Part shown: positions 32,700 to 42,167 of the stretch, piece after piece | Numbering within the stretch: position 1 is the stretch's first letter | Layout of the letters: each line of letters starts with the position of its first letter | Position numbers and translations under genes: made by a program | Assembly (NCBI RefSeq): GCF_046254955.1 | Contig: NZ_JBJXRG010000002.1 | Location: forward strand, 744,001-808,000 | Direction: 5' to 3' | DNA length: 64,000 nt | Source: Qipengyuania_C sp046254955 | Lineage (GTDB): Bacteria > Pseudomonadota > Alphaproteobacteria > Sphingomonadales > Sphingomonadaceae | The notes under the pieces: model-generated | Seen by the model: only the letters and a program-made list of their open reading frames with translations | What the model was told of the DNA's origin: nothing | The model's database searches: none

Positions 32700-35264
32700 T
32701 CAGAACTTGCTGCGCACCGTCACGCCGTACATCCGCGGCTCCTGCGTAAATGCAGAGCGTGAACCGGAACGAGCAACGGTACTGAATGTTACACCGCGGG
32801 TAATCTCGTTGGTCAGGTTGGTCACCCAAGCCTCAATTCCCCACGCTTCGTCGATATCGCCGATCCCGGCGCGGAGATTGATCTTGGTGTTTCCATCCTG
32901 GATATCGAACGGCAGTGGATCGGTAAGACCAACTTGGGCAACGCTGCTTGGTACGGCTCGCGGCTGGGTCGAAGTCCGACGATCACTCTCCATGCGGACC
33001 TGGCCGTTGATGAACCAAGCCAGCGAGTTCCCGATCTCGCCATCGTAGGTCGCCCCAACAATCGCAACTAGCTCGGGCGCATTGGTAAGCGGGCTTCCGC
33101 ACAGGTTCTGGACGCGCAGCGGCTCATCCACAGTTGCACAGTCATCAGGATACGCTGCGTCTGTATAACTGAGGGCTGCATTGATGTTCAGACCATCAGT
33201 TGGGCGGATCGTCGATTCGAGCTCAAAGCCTTTGGAAATTGCCTTTGAAACGTTGAAGGTCTGGAACTGCACGCCAGTGAATTCGAGGACCTGGAAGTCC
33301 GAGAATTCTTCATAGAATACAGCCAGATTTGCCGTAACTGCATTGTCGAGGAACCGCGCCTTGACGCCCACTTCCCAAGCATCAACTTCTTCGGAGTCAA
33401 ACCGCGGATCCTGGAATACAGGCTCGGCACCGAAAAGCGTTGCAGGGAAGTTGGCCACCGTCGCTGCGGTGGAATCGAGGTTGAAACCGCCTGACTTATA
33501 GCCATGGGTGAAGCCCGCGTAGACGTTCACTGGAACATCGAAAGAGTAGCCCAGCTTCACCGTGTAAATGAGCTCGTCATCCTTGAAAGTCCCTTGGAAC
33601 GAGCGCGGCAAAGGCAAGACGCTAGAGACCGGCAAGTCTGCCGGAGCGACAAATGCGAAACAGCCAAGTGCAAGGGTGCTACCGAGCAATGCCGAAGGTA
33701 CGCCGCCACCCAGGATGTTGCTCACGATCCCGGGACAAAGCGGGTTGTCGACCGCCGTCTGGGTGTACCCGCCGTCCTTCGATTCATCTGACCAGCGAGC
33801 ACCCAAAGTCAGCGTCAACTGGTCTGTGATATCGAACGTATTATGGGTGAAGATCGACCAACTGGTGCTGTCCTGATCATACTGGTTGGTGGCCGTAATG
33901 CCGCCCGGATCGATCCCGCCCGAGAGTATTGTCAAGGGGTTCGCCCCGAATGCTCCCATGGTCGGCGCAAAGAACAATCCTCCGACAAACTCTCCCCAAT
34001 CTTCGCCGAGTCCGAAGTTGACAGCTTGCGAGATATCTTCCTTCGAATAGTAGCCGCCGATCATCCATTGCAGACGTCCAGCATCGCCCTGGAAACGCAA
34101 CTCGTGAGTCATCGTGTCGATGAATGTGCCGCCGCCGGGAAGTACGTAGAACAGATCCAGGCCTGAGAAGGCCGAATCGTAGCTCTCTTGTGATTCATAC
34201 TCGCGGTAGGAGCCGATGTAGACTGCATCGATTGCATCGCTGATTGGGTACTCCAGTTCAGCCGTTATACCCCACTGATCCGAGTTCGACAGATGCGGAG
34301 CCGACGACGTCGCAATCTGGTTATCAAGGGCCTTTTGAGCCGTTGTCACGTCGTTGGCGCTTAGTGCGACATCGGGCCCTGCCATACCGCCACGAAGACC
34401 AAGTCCAACAAGGCCGAAGAGTCCTGCGGTTTCAACCGGCGACTGCAAGATTTCGATTGCAGCACAGCATGCGCCCGTACTCTTCGAGTAGTCACCGATA
34501 ATCCGGCCGCGGAAGCCATTGTCAGTCTCCCAGCCGAGCTGGCCACGGACCAGGTACTGGTCGACATTGTTCGAATCCTCAAGAAAATCGCCATTGCGAT
34601 CCAGTACAGTGACGAAACCATCACGCTCGCGCCAGGCACCGGTCAGGCGAACCGCCACCTTGTCTTGCACGACGGGAATATTGACGGCGCCCTGCACATT
34701 CATGTGGTCGAAGTTGCCGTAGGTCGCATTCGCGAAACCGCCGAATTCGTAAAGATCCGGACGCTTGTTGGTAATGTTGAGCGCGCCGGCCGACGTGTTG
34801 CGACCGAACAGCGTGCCCTGCGGGCCGCGAAGAACTTCGACCCGTTCCACATCGACGAATTCGGACAATGCGATACCAGCGCGCGATTGGTACACCCCAT
34901 CGATAAACACGCCGACCGCACTTTCGAAGCCGATGTTGTTAGAGGTCGTACCGACACCGCGAATACGCAGTACCACTGTGCCCGATGAGTTCTGTGCCTG
35001 CGAAGTCGAGAAACTGGGCGAAACCTGTGTGATATTCTGGACGTTCACAACGCCCTGCTTCTCAAGCTGCGCCGGGCTCACCGCGGTAACGGCGAGCGGA
35101 ATATCCTGCACGTCCTCAGCCCGCTTCGTCGCAGTCACAATAATGATATTGTCGTCAAAAGCCTCATCATCAACCGTGTCCTGCGCATCCTGCGCAAAGG
35201 CTGTGCCCGACATACCAAGGGTCAGCGCGAGCGAGCTCGCACCAAAAAATACGCTCTTCTTCAT
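32700..35264 (-). CDS. TonB-dependent outer-membrane receptor
   Basis: An 854-aa receptor. Signal peptide (ends GTAFAQDAQD), TonB-box-like IIIVTATKRAEDVQDIP, a plug domain with LRIRGVGTTSNN and VEVLRGPQGTLFGRNTSAGALN, and a large beta-barrel ending in phenylalanine (VRSKF). Such receptors in sphingomonads take up siderophores, vitamins or carbohydrates; no adjacent regulator or transporter indicates which. GGAG precedes the ATG. The long tRNA-side gap of about 210 bp presumably holds its promoter; I saw no clear Fur box. Confidence 0.94.
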   Translation of the reverse strand: MKKSVFFGASSLALTLGMSGTAFAQDAQDTVDDEAFDDNIIIVTATKRAEDVQDIPLAVTAVSPAQLEKQGVVNVQNITQVSPSFSTSQAQNSSGTVVLRIRGVGTTSNNIGFESAVGVFIDGVYQSRAGIALSEFVDVERVEVLRGPQGTLFGRNTSAGALNITNKRPDLYEFGGFANATYGNFDHMNVQGAVNIPVVQDKVAVRLTGAWRERDGFVTVLDRNGDFLEDSNNVDQYLVRGQLGWETDNGFRGRIIGDYSKSTGACCAAIEILQSPVETAGLFGLVGLGLRGGMAGPDVALSANDVTTAQKALDNQIATSSAPHLSNSDQWGITAELEYPISDAIDAVYIGSYREYESQESYDSAFSGLDLFYVLPGGGTFIDTMTHELRFQGDAGRLQWMIGGYYSKEDISQAVNFGLGEDWGEFVGGLFFAPTMGAFGANPLTILSGGIDPGGITATNQYDQDSTSWSIFTHNTFDITDQLTLTLGARWSDESKDGGYTQTAVDNPLCPGIVSNILGGGVPSALLGSTLALGCFAFVAPADLPVSSVLPLPRSFQGTFKDDELIYTVKLGYSFDVPVNVYAGFTHGYKSGGFNLDSTAATVANFPATLFGAEPVFQDPRFDSEEVDAWEVGVKARFLDNAVTANLAVFYEEFSDFQVLEFTGVQFQTFNVSKAISKGFELESTIRPTDGLNINAALSYTDAAYPDDCATVDEPLRVQNLCGSPLTNAPELVAIVGATYDGEIGNSLAWFINGQVRMESDRRTSTQPRAVPSSVAQVGLTDPLPFDIQDGNTKINLRAGIGDIDEAWGIEAWVTNLTNEITRGVTFSTVARSGSRSAFTQEPRMYGVTVRSKF

Positions 35265-35476
35265 GAGTAGCTCTCCATGTACCCGTTTTTTTCATGCGAG
35301 CATGCTTGGAAGGAAAACGTCCTTTTTGCTGCTCGCTTGGTGCGGGTTCTGGAAGTGCGGGGCGCGAAGATCAATCGATCAAACCGTTGGCAGTCAATCT
35401 GGCAACACCAGTGTTACATTTCTGACACGCCCAGCCTGAGGCAAAAGCCCCCGACGTTTCTGAGCTGAAGCGACGG

Positions 35477-35562
35477 TGGTGGACAGGGCTGGATTCGAAC
35501 CAGCGTACGCTTGCGCGGGCAGATTTACAGTCTGCTGCCTTTAACCACTCGGCCACCTGTCC
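35477..35562 (-). tRNA. tRNA-Tyr (anticodon GTA)
   Basis: Reverse strand: acceptor GGACAGG/CCTGTCC, D-arm GGCCGAGTGGTTAAAGGC, anticodon loop CTGTAAA (GTA), a long class II variable arm, T-arm GCTGGTTCGAATCCAGC, discriminator A and encoded CCA. 86 nt. Confidence 0.97.
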
Positions 35563-35704
35563 AGATGCCGTGCGAGCGAGGATCCGGTCCATATATGGAG
35601 GGGGACCTCGCCGCCGAGAGGCGCCCCAATGGCGAAGGCGCGCTTGCCTGTCAATGGCCGCGCTGGCACAGGGAGCCCCGCTGGTCAGGCCGAAGGGAAA
35701 AAGC

Positions 35705-36502
35705 ATGGCAAAAGGTGAGCGCAAACGCGCCCTGCGCGGCAGGGCCGGACGCATGAAAGGCGGGCGCGGAAGCGGGCGTGCAAGCTCCGGCCAGGTACGC
35801 CTTTGGGGCCGCCATCCTGTCGAAGCGGCGCTGATGAACCCGGCGCGCAGCCACTCCAAGCTATGGGCGACGCGCGAAGGCATAGAGTCGCTCGATGGGG
35901 AGCTGCCGGAGAACTTCCCGGTCGAATACGCCGAAGTCACCGATCTCGCGAGGATGGTTGCGCGGGACGCGCCTCACCAAGGCCTCGTGCTCGAATGCGC
36001 CCCTTTGGAAGATGTCCATCTCGACGAGGCGATTGCGGGAAGCGACGGCCCACTCGTTATCCTCGACCAGGTGACCGATCCGCACAATGTTGGCGCAATC
36101 CTACGTTCGGCAGCCGCGTTCGGGGCTGCGGCGCTGGTGACACAGGATCGCCATGCGCCGCCTGAAAGCGGTGTGCTCGCCAAATCGGCTTCCGGTGCTC
36201 TGGAAACCGTGCCGTGGGTCCGGGTGGTCAATCTCGCCCGTACTATGGATGAGATGGCCGACGCCGGTTATTGGCGTATCGGCCTCGATGGAGAAGCAGA
36301 AGCGAATCTTGCAAGCGCCCTGCCCGTCGGCAGGGTCGCACTGGTCCTTGGCGCTGAAGGCGAAGGCATGCGGCAAAACATTGCCGCCCATTGCGATGCG
36401 CTGGCGCGCCTGCCGATCGGTAACGCAATTGAAAGCCTCAACGTCTCTAATGCTGCTGCGATCGCGCTATATGCGGTTGCGACCCGCGAAGCTTCGCAAT
36501 AG
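35705..36502 (+). CDS. rlmB: SpoU-family RNA 2'-O-methyltransferase (RlmB type)
   Basis: A 265-aa SPOUT methyltransferase, by family modifying 23S rRNA G2251 with SAM. Motif 1 DPHNVGAILRSAAAFGA, motif 2 LVLGAEGEGM and motif 3 ESLNVSNAAAIAL are intact; the N-terminal substrate-binding domain begins at LWGRHPVEAAL. The ATG at 35705 (MAKGERKRALRG) follows GAAGGG; the frame extends further upstream but into tRNA-proximal DNA. The first 30 residues are a very basic, glycine/arginine-rich tail that might bind RNA. Confidence 0.9.
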   Translation: MAKGERKRALRGRAGRMKGGRGSGRASSGQVRLWGRHPVEAALMNPARSHSKLWATREGIESLDGELPENFPVEYAEVTDLARMVARDAPHQGLVLECAPLEDVHLDEAIAGSDGPLVILDQVTDPHNVGAILRSAAAFGAAALVTQDRHAPPESGVLAKSASGALETVPWVRVVNLARTMDEMADAGYWRIGLDGEAEANLASALPVGRVALVLGAEGEGMRQNIAAHCDALARLPIGNAIESLNVSNAAAIALYAVATREASQ

Positions 36503-36531
36503 CTTCGCGCAGGTGACTCAAGGGGGTATAA

Positions 36532-37374
36532 ATGCGTCTTTCCAGAATGCTCTTCGCGCTTGTCGCTCCGCTGATCCTGACGGGATGTTTCCTGTCGCCG
36601 GGCAAGTTTTCAAGCCAGATGCAGCTGATGAGCGATGGCAGTTTTGCCTATAGCTATGAGGGAGAAATCCAGTTCCTGGCGATGAGCAAGCTGGCGGAAA
36701 TGGGATCCAAGGCCGATCAACAGTTCGAGCCCGAGGAATGCTACACCGACGATTTCGAAGAGCGCGAGTGCACTCCGGCTGAAATTAGCCAGCAGCGCGA
36801 AGAATGGCGTGAAGGCGCGGCCGAACGGATGGCCAGCAAGACCGAGGAAGCCGAGCAGATGAAATTGCTGATGGGCGGTATCGACCCGTCAGATCCTGAA
36901 GCGGCGGCGCAATTCGCAGCCAAGCTTGAACGTCAGCGCGGATGGAACAAGGTAATCGACAAGGGTGACGGCATTTTCGACGTAAGCTTTGCCATGTCGG
37001 GCCAGCTCTCGCACGATTTCCTCTTCCCGAATATCGAAAGCCTTCCAATGGGGAGCGCCTTCGTGAACTTATATCTCCGTGATGAAGGTAAGGTGCGGAT
37101 CGAAGCGCCCGGCTTTGCGGCACAGGGTGCTGGCAACCCGATGCAAGGCATGATGGGCGGGATGATGAATCTGGCCAAGCTCGATGGCGGCAAGGACGGC
37201 GAGGGCATTCCCAACCTCGTTGTGCCGGAAGGCACCTTCACGATCATTACCGATGGCTTGATCCTGGCCAATAACACCGACGAGGGGCCACAGGTCGCTG
37301 CAACCGGTCAGGCGCTGGTGTGGCAAATCTCGCCGCAAACAGAATCTGCGCCCACTGCGCTGATCCAGTTTTAG
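36532..37374 (+). CDS. Conserved hypothetical lipoprotein
   Basis: 280-aa protein with a lipoprotein signal: MRLSRMLFALVAPLILTGC, lipobox LTGC and Cys19. The mature part has two cysteines (ECYTDDFEEREC) that may form a disulfide, an acidic/helical middle, and a methionine/glycine-rich patch GNPMQGMMGGMMN near residue 205. No enzyme motif seen. GGGGG precedes the ATG; 29 bp behind rlmB, and a terminator follows. Function unknown. Confidence 0.78.
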   Translation: MRLSRMLFALVAPLILTGCFLSPGKFSSQMQLMSDGSFAYSYEGEIQFLAMSKLAEMGSKADQQFEPEECYTDDFEERECTPAEISQQREEWREGAAERMASKTEEAEQMKLLMGGIDPSDPEAAAQFAAKLERQRGWNKVIDKGDGIFDVSFAMSGQLSHDFLFPNIESLPMGSAFVNLYLRDEGKVRIEAPGFAAQGAGNPMQGMMGGMMNLAKLDGGKDGEGIPNLVVPEGTFTIITDGLILANNTDEGPQVAATGQALVWQISPQTESAPTALIQF

Positions 37375-37408
37375 CGTAGAGTGCGGTAACTCCGCATCTG
37401 ACAAAAAG

Positions 37409-37443
37409 GAAACCGCGCCTCGCATCGTTGCGGGCGCGGTTTC
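37409..37443. terminator. Bidirectional terminator between lipoprotein gene and hup
   Basis: Arms GAAACCGCGCC and GGCGCGGTTTC, 11 bp each, 13-base loop. The minus side continues CCTTTTTG (hup), the plus side TCTCTATT (lipoprotein). A second hairpin, GAGCCGC/GCGGCTC, lies at 37454-37476. Confidence 0.85.
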
Positions 37444-37494
37444 TCTATTCGTGGAGCCGCGAGGCGTCAGCGGCTCGAAATGAAGGTATGCCGC

Positions 37495-37767
37495 TTAATT
37501 GACAGCGTCCTTAAGCCCCTTGCCCGCCTTGAACTTCGGCTGGTTCGATGCCTTGATCGTCATCGGTTCGCCGGTGCGCGGATTGCGACCGGTCGATGCC
37601 TTGCGGCGCGCAACCGAGAAAGTCCCGAACCCGACCAGCCGCACTTCGTCACCCCGCGATAGCGAGCTGGTGATCGTATCAAACACGGCCTCGACCGCAC
37701 TTGATGAGTCACTCTTTGATAGGCCGCTCGCATCGGCAACCGCACTGATCAGGTCGTTCTTGTTCAT
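37495..37767 (-). CDS. hup: DNA-binding protein HU
   Basis: Nucleoid protein of 90 aa, the normal length. MNKNDLISAVADASG, VRLVGFGTFSVARRKA and the beta-arm GRNPRTGEPMTIKAS are typical. The start at 37767 is well placed after GGGGGA. It lies downstream of lon with a 250-bp gap in which I see only an AT-richer stretch suitable for its promoter. Order lon-hup is widely conserved. Confidence 0.97.
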   Translation of the reverse strand: MNKNDLISAVADASGLSKSDSSSAVEAVFDTITSSLSRGDEVRLVGFGTFSVARRKASTGRNPRTGEPMTIKASNQPKFKAGKGLKDAVN

Positions 37768-38018
37768 CCTGGGAATCCCCCTTCGAGTTCGTATGAATTG
37801 CGTTCGGTGTATCGCCTCTCCGAATGGGAAGGGAATTGAGAACCTTTTGCGTTTCAGTTCAAGGCCAAACATCCCAAAAATCGCTCAATCGTGAGGTTTT
37901 TCTCGATTTGAGGGGTTCTCACGCCGAATGACCGGCAACGCAAACTGCTTGCCTTGCCGCTAACCAAATTTGGCGGACAGTCGAACGCTTCCGAGTCGCT
38001 GCATTGCAGCAACGCGGA

Positions 38019-40412
38019 TCAATGGGCAGTTGGAGCTGTGCCTTCGTTGGTCACACCAGGTTTTGGCTGGCTTGCCAGATCATCAGCCTCGGTCCATTCG
38101 ATGGCGACAGGTTTCGTCACCAGTGCATGGGCCAGAACTTCATCGACATGGCTGACGGGGATGATCTCAAGCCCGTCAGTAATTTTGTCGGGAATCTCTG
38201 CCAGGTCCTTCACATTCTCTTCCGGAATGAGAACCTTCTTGATCCCGCCGCGCAGCGCAGCCAGCAGCTTCTCCTTCAAGCCGCCGATTGCCAATACCCT
38301 GCCCCGCAATGTCACTTCACCGGTCATCGCAACATCGGGACGAACAGCATTGCCAGTCAGGGTCGATACGATCGAAGTCACCATGCCGACGCCGGCGCTC
38401 GGGCCATCTTTCGGCACCGCCCCTTCGGGCAGATGGATATGGATGTTCTTGCGCTGGAAGATCGATGGCTTGATGCCCATGGCGGGCGCTCGCGCCTTTA
38501 CGAAGCTAAACGCAGCCGCGATACTTTCGCTCATCACGTCGCCAAGCTTGCCCGTGGACTTGATTTCACCCTTGCCCGGCGTGGTGACGCTTTCGATGGT
38601 CAGCAACTCGCCGCCGACTTCCGTCCATGCCAGACCGGTGACAGCGCCGATCTGCGCCTCTTCTTCGGACATGCCGTGCTTAAACCTGCGCACCCCGGCA
38701 ATCTCGCCGAGGTTATCAGACGTGATGACCAGACCCTCGACTTCCTTCTCGAGTATCTTGCGCAGTACCTTGCGCGCCAGCCGCGCGATTTCCCGCTCGA
38801 GCGTACGCACACCGGCCTCGCGGGTATAGTAGCGGATCAGGTCGCGCAGGCCTTCGTCGGTCAGTTCGAATTCACCATCTTGCAGGCCATGCTGTTTGAC
38901 CTGCTTGGGGATGAGGTGACGTTTGGCAATCTCGACCTTCTCATCCTCGGTGTAGCCTTCGAGACGGATGATCTCCATCCGGTCGAGCAAGGGCTGCGGG
39001 AGGTTGAGACTGTTTGCCGTGGTGACGAACATGATGTCCGAAAGATCGACGTCAAGCTCCAGATAATGATCCTGGAATTTCGAGTTCTGTTCGGGATCGA
39101 GCACTTCTAGCAAGGCCGAAGCGGGATCGCCGCGGAAATCCTGGCCCAGCTTGTCGATCTCGTCGAGCAGGAACAGCGGATTCGATTTGCCCGCCTTGCG
39201 CAGATTGGTGACAATCTTGCCCGGCAGCGAGCCGATGTAGGTGCGCCTGTGACCGCGGATCTCCGCCTCGTCTCGCACGCCGCCTAGTGACTGGCGCACG
39301 AACTCACGTCCCGTCGCGCGGGCAATGGACTTGCCGAGCGAGGTCTTGCCAACGCCGGGAGGACCGACAAGGCACAGGATCGGGCCCTTGAGCTTGTTAG
39401 TACGGGCCTGAACCGCAAGATACTCGATGATCCGTTCCTTGACCTTCTCGAGGCCGTAGTGATCCTCATCGAGGATTTCCTGCGCTTTCGAAATGTCTTT
39501 CTTCAGGCGGCTCTTCTTGCCCCAAGGCAGATCGAGCAGCACATCGAGATAGTTGCGGATGACGGTTGCCTCCGCGCTCATCGGCTGCATGCCTTTCAGC
39601 TTTTTCAGTTCGGAAGTGGCCTTTGCCCTCGCTTCCTTGGAAAGCTTGAGAGTATCGATCTTTTCTTGGAGCTCGGCGATCTCGTCGCCGTCTTCGCCAT
39701 CGCCGCCGCCCAATTCCGACTGAATCGCCTTGAGCTGCTCGTTGAGATAGTATTCGCGCTGGGTCTTCTCCATCTGGCGCTTAACGCGGCCACGGATTTT
39801 GCGCTCGACCTGCAGCACCGAGAGTTCGCCTTCCATGAAGGACATGACCATTTCCAGCCGCTTGAGCGGATTGGGCTCGGTCAAAAGGGCCTGCTTGTCG
39901 GCCACCTTGGTCTGGATGGAGGCGGCAACCGCGTCGGCCAGCTGACCAGCGTCGTCAATCTCGCTCAGATCATCGCCCGCGCCTTCGCCCAGCTTCTTGT
40001 TGAGCTTTGCGTAGTCAGCAAACTGCTCAACCACCTGTCGCATCATTGCCGTGACCTCGCTGCCCGAAGCGGTCTCAGGAGCCAGCTTGGTGACATCGGC
40101 CATGACCAGATTGTCCTCAGACCGGAGATCTTCGACGCGCGCACGCGCGCCTCCCTCTACCAACACCCGCACCGTGCCATCAGGCAGCTTCAACATCTGC
40201 AATACCTGCGCAATCACCCCGGTTTCGTAGAGATCATCGCGCATTGGGTCGTCGCATCCGGGATCGAGCTGCGCCAAAAGGAACACGTCCTTCTCGCTCT
40301 CCATCGCTACTTCGAGCGCGGCGACCGACTTGTCGCGCCCGACGAAAAGCGGGACGACCATGCCGGGAAATACGACGATGTCGCGCAGGGGAAGAAGGGG
40401 ATAAGTTTGCAT
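38019..40412 (-). CDS. lon: ATP-dependent protease Lon
   Basis: Cytoplasmic AAA+ serine protease, 797 aa from the ATG at 40412 (MQTYPLLPLRDIVVFPGM); an ATG at 40427 and a longer frame to 40502 also exist. The N-terminal LAN domain, a long coiled coil, Walker A GPPGVGKTS, Walker B LLDEIDK and the protease domain with catalytic serine in PKDGPSAGVG and lysine in GGLKEKLLAA are complete. By family, it degrades damaged and regulatory proteins such as CcrM in alphaproteobacteria. It is divergent from sciP. Confidence 0.97.
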   Translation of the reverse strand: MQTYPLLPLRDIVVFPGMVVPLFVGRDKSVAALEVAMESEKDVFLLAQLDPGCDDPMRDDLYETGVIAQVLQMLKLPDGTVRVLVEGGARARVEDLRSEDNLVMADVTKLAPETASGSEVTAMMRQVVEQFADYAKLNKKLGEGAGDDLSEIDDAGQLADAVAASIQTKVADKQALLTEPNPLKRLEMVMSFMEGELSVLQVERKIRGRVKRQMEKTQREYYLNEQLKAIQSELGGGDGEDGDEIAELQEKIDTLKLSKEARAKATSELKKLKGMQPMSAEATVIRNYLDVLLDLPWGKKSRLKKDISKAQEILDEDHYGLEKVKERIIEYLAVQARTNKLKGPILCLVGPPGVGKTSLGKSIARATGREFVRQSLGGVRDEAEIRGHRRTYIGSLPGKIVTNLRKAGKSNPLFLLDEIDKLGQDFRGDPASALLEVLDPEQNSKFQDHYLELDVDLSDIMFVTTANSLNLPQPLLDRMEIIRLEGYTEDEKVEIAKRHLIPKQVKQHGLQDGEFELTDEGLRDLIRYYTREAGVRTLEREIARLARKVLRKILEKEVEGLVITSDNLGEIAGVRRFKHGMSEEEAQIGAVTGLAWTEVGGELLTIESVTTPGKGEIKSTGKLGDVMSESIAAAFSFVKARAPAMGIKPSIFQRKNIHIHLPEGAVPKDGPSAGVGMVTSIVSTLTGNAVRPDVAMTGEVTLRGRVLAIGGLKEKLLAALRGGIKKVLIPEENVKDLAEIPDKITDGLEIIPVSHVDEVLAHALVTKPVAIEWTEADDLASQPKPGVTNEGTAPTAH

Positions 40413-40587
40413 TGTTTCAAGGTCCATTTCGGGCGCTGCATGCCTAACGCGCCATTCATGCTGGGATATGGGGACGGGATCGACAGCCTGCAACGTCTGC
40501 ACCCTGCCGAGCTGTGGAATGCGCTTGGCGCAAACGGCTCGTCGCGAAAAACAGGCTTAATTCTCCTTCACCGCAAATCTTGGCGGC

Positions 40588-40612
40588 GAATTAGCTAATT
40601 CCCGCAAGATTC
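40588..40612. promoter_or_regulatory. Palindrome and GANTC site in the lon/sciP divergent region
   Basis: A perfect 14-bp palindrome GAATTAGCTAATTC (40588-40601), followed by GATTC (40608-40612), a GANTC methylation site of the CcrM type. Both sit 40-64 bp before the sciP ATG. The palindrome could bind a regulator or be chance; no TTAA-N7-TTAA CtrA site was seen nearby. Confidence 0.4.
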
Positions 40613-40651
40613 GCGCAACAGAGGGGGCCAGAGTCGCAAAGGAAAGGTAAA

Positions 40652-40900
40652 ATGCCCCAAGCCCGAATCCCACAGAACGGACCATTCGACGCACGCGTCA
40701 AATTGCCCGAAAGCTACGATGTAAACTGGACACCGGCCCGCAAGGCCGAAGTTGTGAAGGCTGTCCGAGACAAGCTGATCAGCTTCGACGAGGCGCGCTG
40801 GCGCTATCTTTTGAGCCAAGGCGAGTTCAAGAGTTGGCAGCAAGATCTCGCCAAGAAAGGCGAGCGCAACATGGACTTCGAAATCGAGGAAGTCTCCTGA
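40652..40900 (+). CDS. sciP: CtrA inhibitor SciP (DUF1153 family)
   Basis: An 82-aa helix-turn-helix protein. The core TPARKAEVVKAVRDKLIS followed by FDEARWRYLLSQGEFKSWQ matches DUF1153/SciP, which in Caulobacter binds CtrA and blocks its transcriptional activation in swarmer cells. It is slightly shorter than Caulobacter SciP (about 93 aa), mostly at the N-terminus. AGGAAAGG precedes the ATG. Family recognition is firm; the cell-cycle role is inferred. A terminator follows. Confidence 0.87.
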   Translation: MPQARIPQNGPFDARVKLPESYDVNWTPARKAEVVKAVRDKLISFDEARWRYLLSQGEFKSWQQDLAKKGERNMDFEIEEVS

Positions 40901-40935
40901 ACACGGACGCGCCGGTCTTCAGCCCCGTGTATTGG

Positions 40936-40967
40936 AACCGCCGCTCGATCAGTCGGGCGGCGGTTTT
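40936..40967 (+). terminator. Rho-independent terminator after sciP
   Basis: Arms AACCGCCGC and GCGGCGGTT, 12-base loop, then TTCG on the plus strand. The plus-strand T run is short. Confidence 0.78.
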
Positions 40968-40982
40968 CGTTTGCCAGCCTGC

Positions 40983-41777
40983 CTAGTTACGGAAGCTGGG
41001 ATCGATCCGGTCCAGCTTTCGCAGCAGTGCTGGCCAGGCCAGAGCGTTGGCAACAACACCCATACCCTCAGGTTTGGTTTGTTCCCGAACCTTTTCGGGC
41101 GTTCCCTGGGGCGGATTGTTCAGACCGTCACGACCGGCGGACAGCATCTTGACCTGCGCATCACAAGCGCGTTCTACGAAATAGAGCCGCAGGAAGCATT
41201 CTGCGACGGTCTTGCCGATGGCCAAGGTACCGTGATTGCGCAGGATCATGACGTGCTTATCGCCCATGTCCTCGACCAGCCGATCACGCTCTTCAAGGTC
41301 GGTCGCGATACCTTCATATTCATGATAAGCGATGTCCGCACGAGCAATCATGCCGGTCTGGGTGTGCTCCATCAGGCCTTCGCTCATCGCGCTTACTGCC
41401 TGTCCTGCCGGAGTGTGCAAGTGCATCACCGCATGCGCGTCATCACAGTTCATGTGCAGCGCGGAGTGGATCGTGAAGCCGGCCGGATTGACCGGATGCG
41501 ATGTCTGGATAACCGGTTGTCCCTCGACATCGATCTTGACCAGGCTGGACGCCGTGATTTCTTCGAACATCATGTCGTAGGGATTGATCAGGAAATGGTG
41601 CTCCGGCCCCGGTACCCTTGCCGATAGGTGGGTGAAAATCAAGTCATCCCAGCCGTAGAGAGCGACCAGCCGATAAGCTGCGGCGAGATCTACGCGAACC
41701 GCCCATTCCTCTTCGCTAACCTGCGCGCGTACATCATTATCGGCGCCGGTTCCTTCGGCATTCTTCAGGGTTGCCAT
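40983..41777 (-). CDS. Class II aldolase/adducin family protein
   Basis: A 264-aa protein of the fuculose-aldolase fold. FTHLSARVPGP, a histidine pair in HLHTPAG, and ILRNHGTLAIGKT are the usual zinc and phosphate-site motifs. Members of this size in bacteria are often not aldolases in sugar pathways; the substrate cannot be predicted. It stands alone between sciP and ybaB, on the minus strand. Confidence 0.86.
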   Translation of the reverse strand: MATLKNAEGTGADNDVRAQVSEEEWAVRVDLAAAYRLVALYGWDDLIFTHLSARVPGPEHHFLINPYDMMFEEITASSLVKIDVEGQPVIQTSHPVNPAGFTIHSALHMNCDDAHAVMHLHTPAGQAVSAMSEGLMEHTQTGMIARADIAYHEYEGIATDLEERDRLVEDMGDKHVMILRNHGTLAIGKTVAECFLRLYFVERACDAQVKMLSAGRDGLNNPPQGTPEKVREQTKPEGMGVVANALAWPALLRKLDRIDPSFRN

Positions 41778-41825
41778 CTCTGCTTTCCTCGCTTTGCGTT
41801 CGTCTTTGAAACGAAACTAGCGCAT

Positions 41826-42167
41826 TTACCCCATTCCGGGCAAATTAAAGCCGGGCGGCAAGCCCATCCCTGACTGAATTTTCTGCATCTCGTCATTTGC
41901 CTTGCGGTCTGCCTTGCCGCGCGCATCGTTGAACGCCGCGGTCACGAGATCTTCGAGTATCTGCTTCTCGTCTGGCTTCATCAGGCTGTCGTCTATCGAC
42001 ACCCCAAGGATGCGCCCCTTGGCCGTGCAACGGATGGTGACAAGCCCGCCGCCGGCCTGCCCTTCGACCTCGATTGCGTCGAGCTTGGCCTGGGCTTCGC
42101 CCATCTGGCTCTGGATTGTCTCGGCGGCCTTTTGCGCCGCCTGCATCATTTCTTCCATCGACTTCAT
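41826..42167 (-). CDS. YbaB/EbfC nucleoid-associated protein
   Basis: A 113-aa dimeric DNA-binding protein. Helical N-terminus KSMEEMMQAAQKAAETIQSQ, central GGGLVTIRCTAKGRILGVSI and C-terminal glycine/proline tail typical of the family. Its ATG overlaps the dnaX stop (ATGA), the conserved dnaX-ybaB pairing; recR, normally next, is not present here. Confidence 0.93.
   Translation of the reverse strand: MKSMEEMMQAAQKAAETIQSQMGEAQAKLDAIEVEGQAGGGLVTIRCTAKGRILGVSIDDSLMKPDEKQILEDLVTAAFNDARGKADRKANDEMQKIQSGMGLPPGFNLPGMG

Noticed and set aside
39459..40598. 379-codon plus-strand ORF opposite lon (also 38004-39110)
   Set aside because: Shadows of lon.
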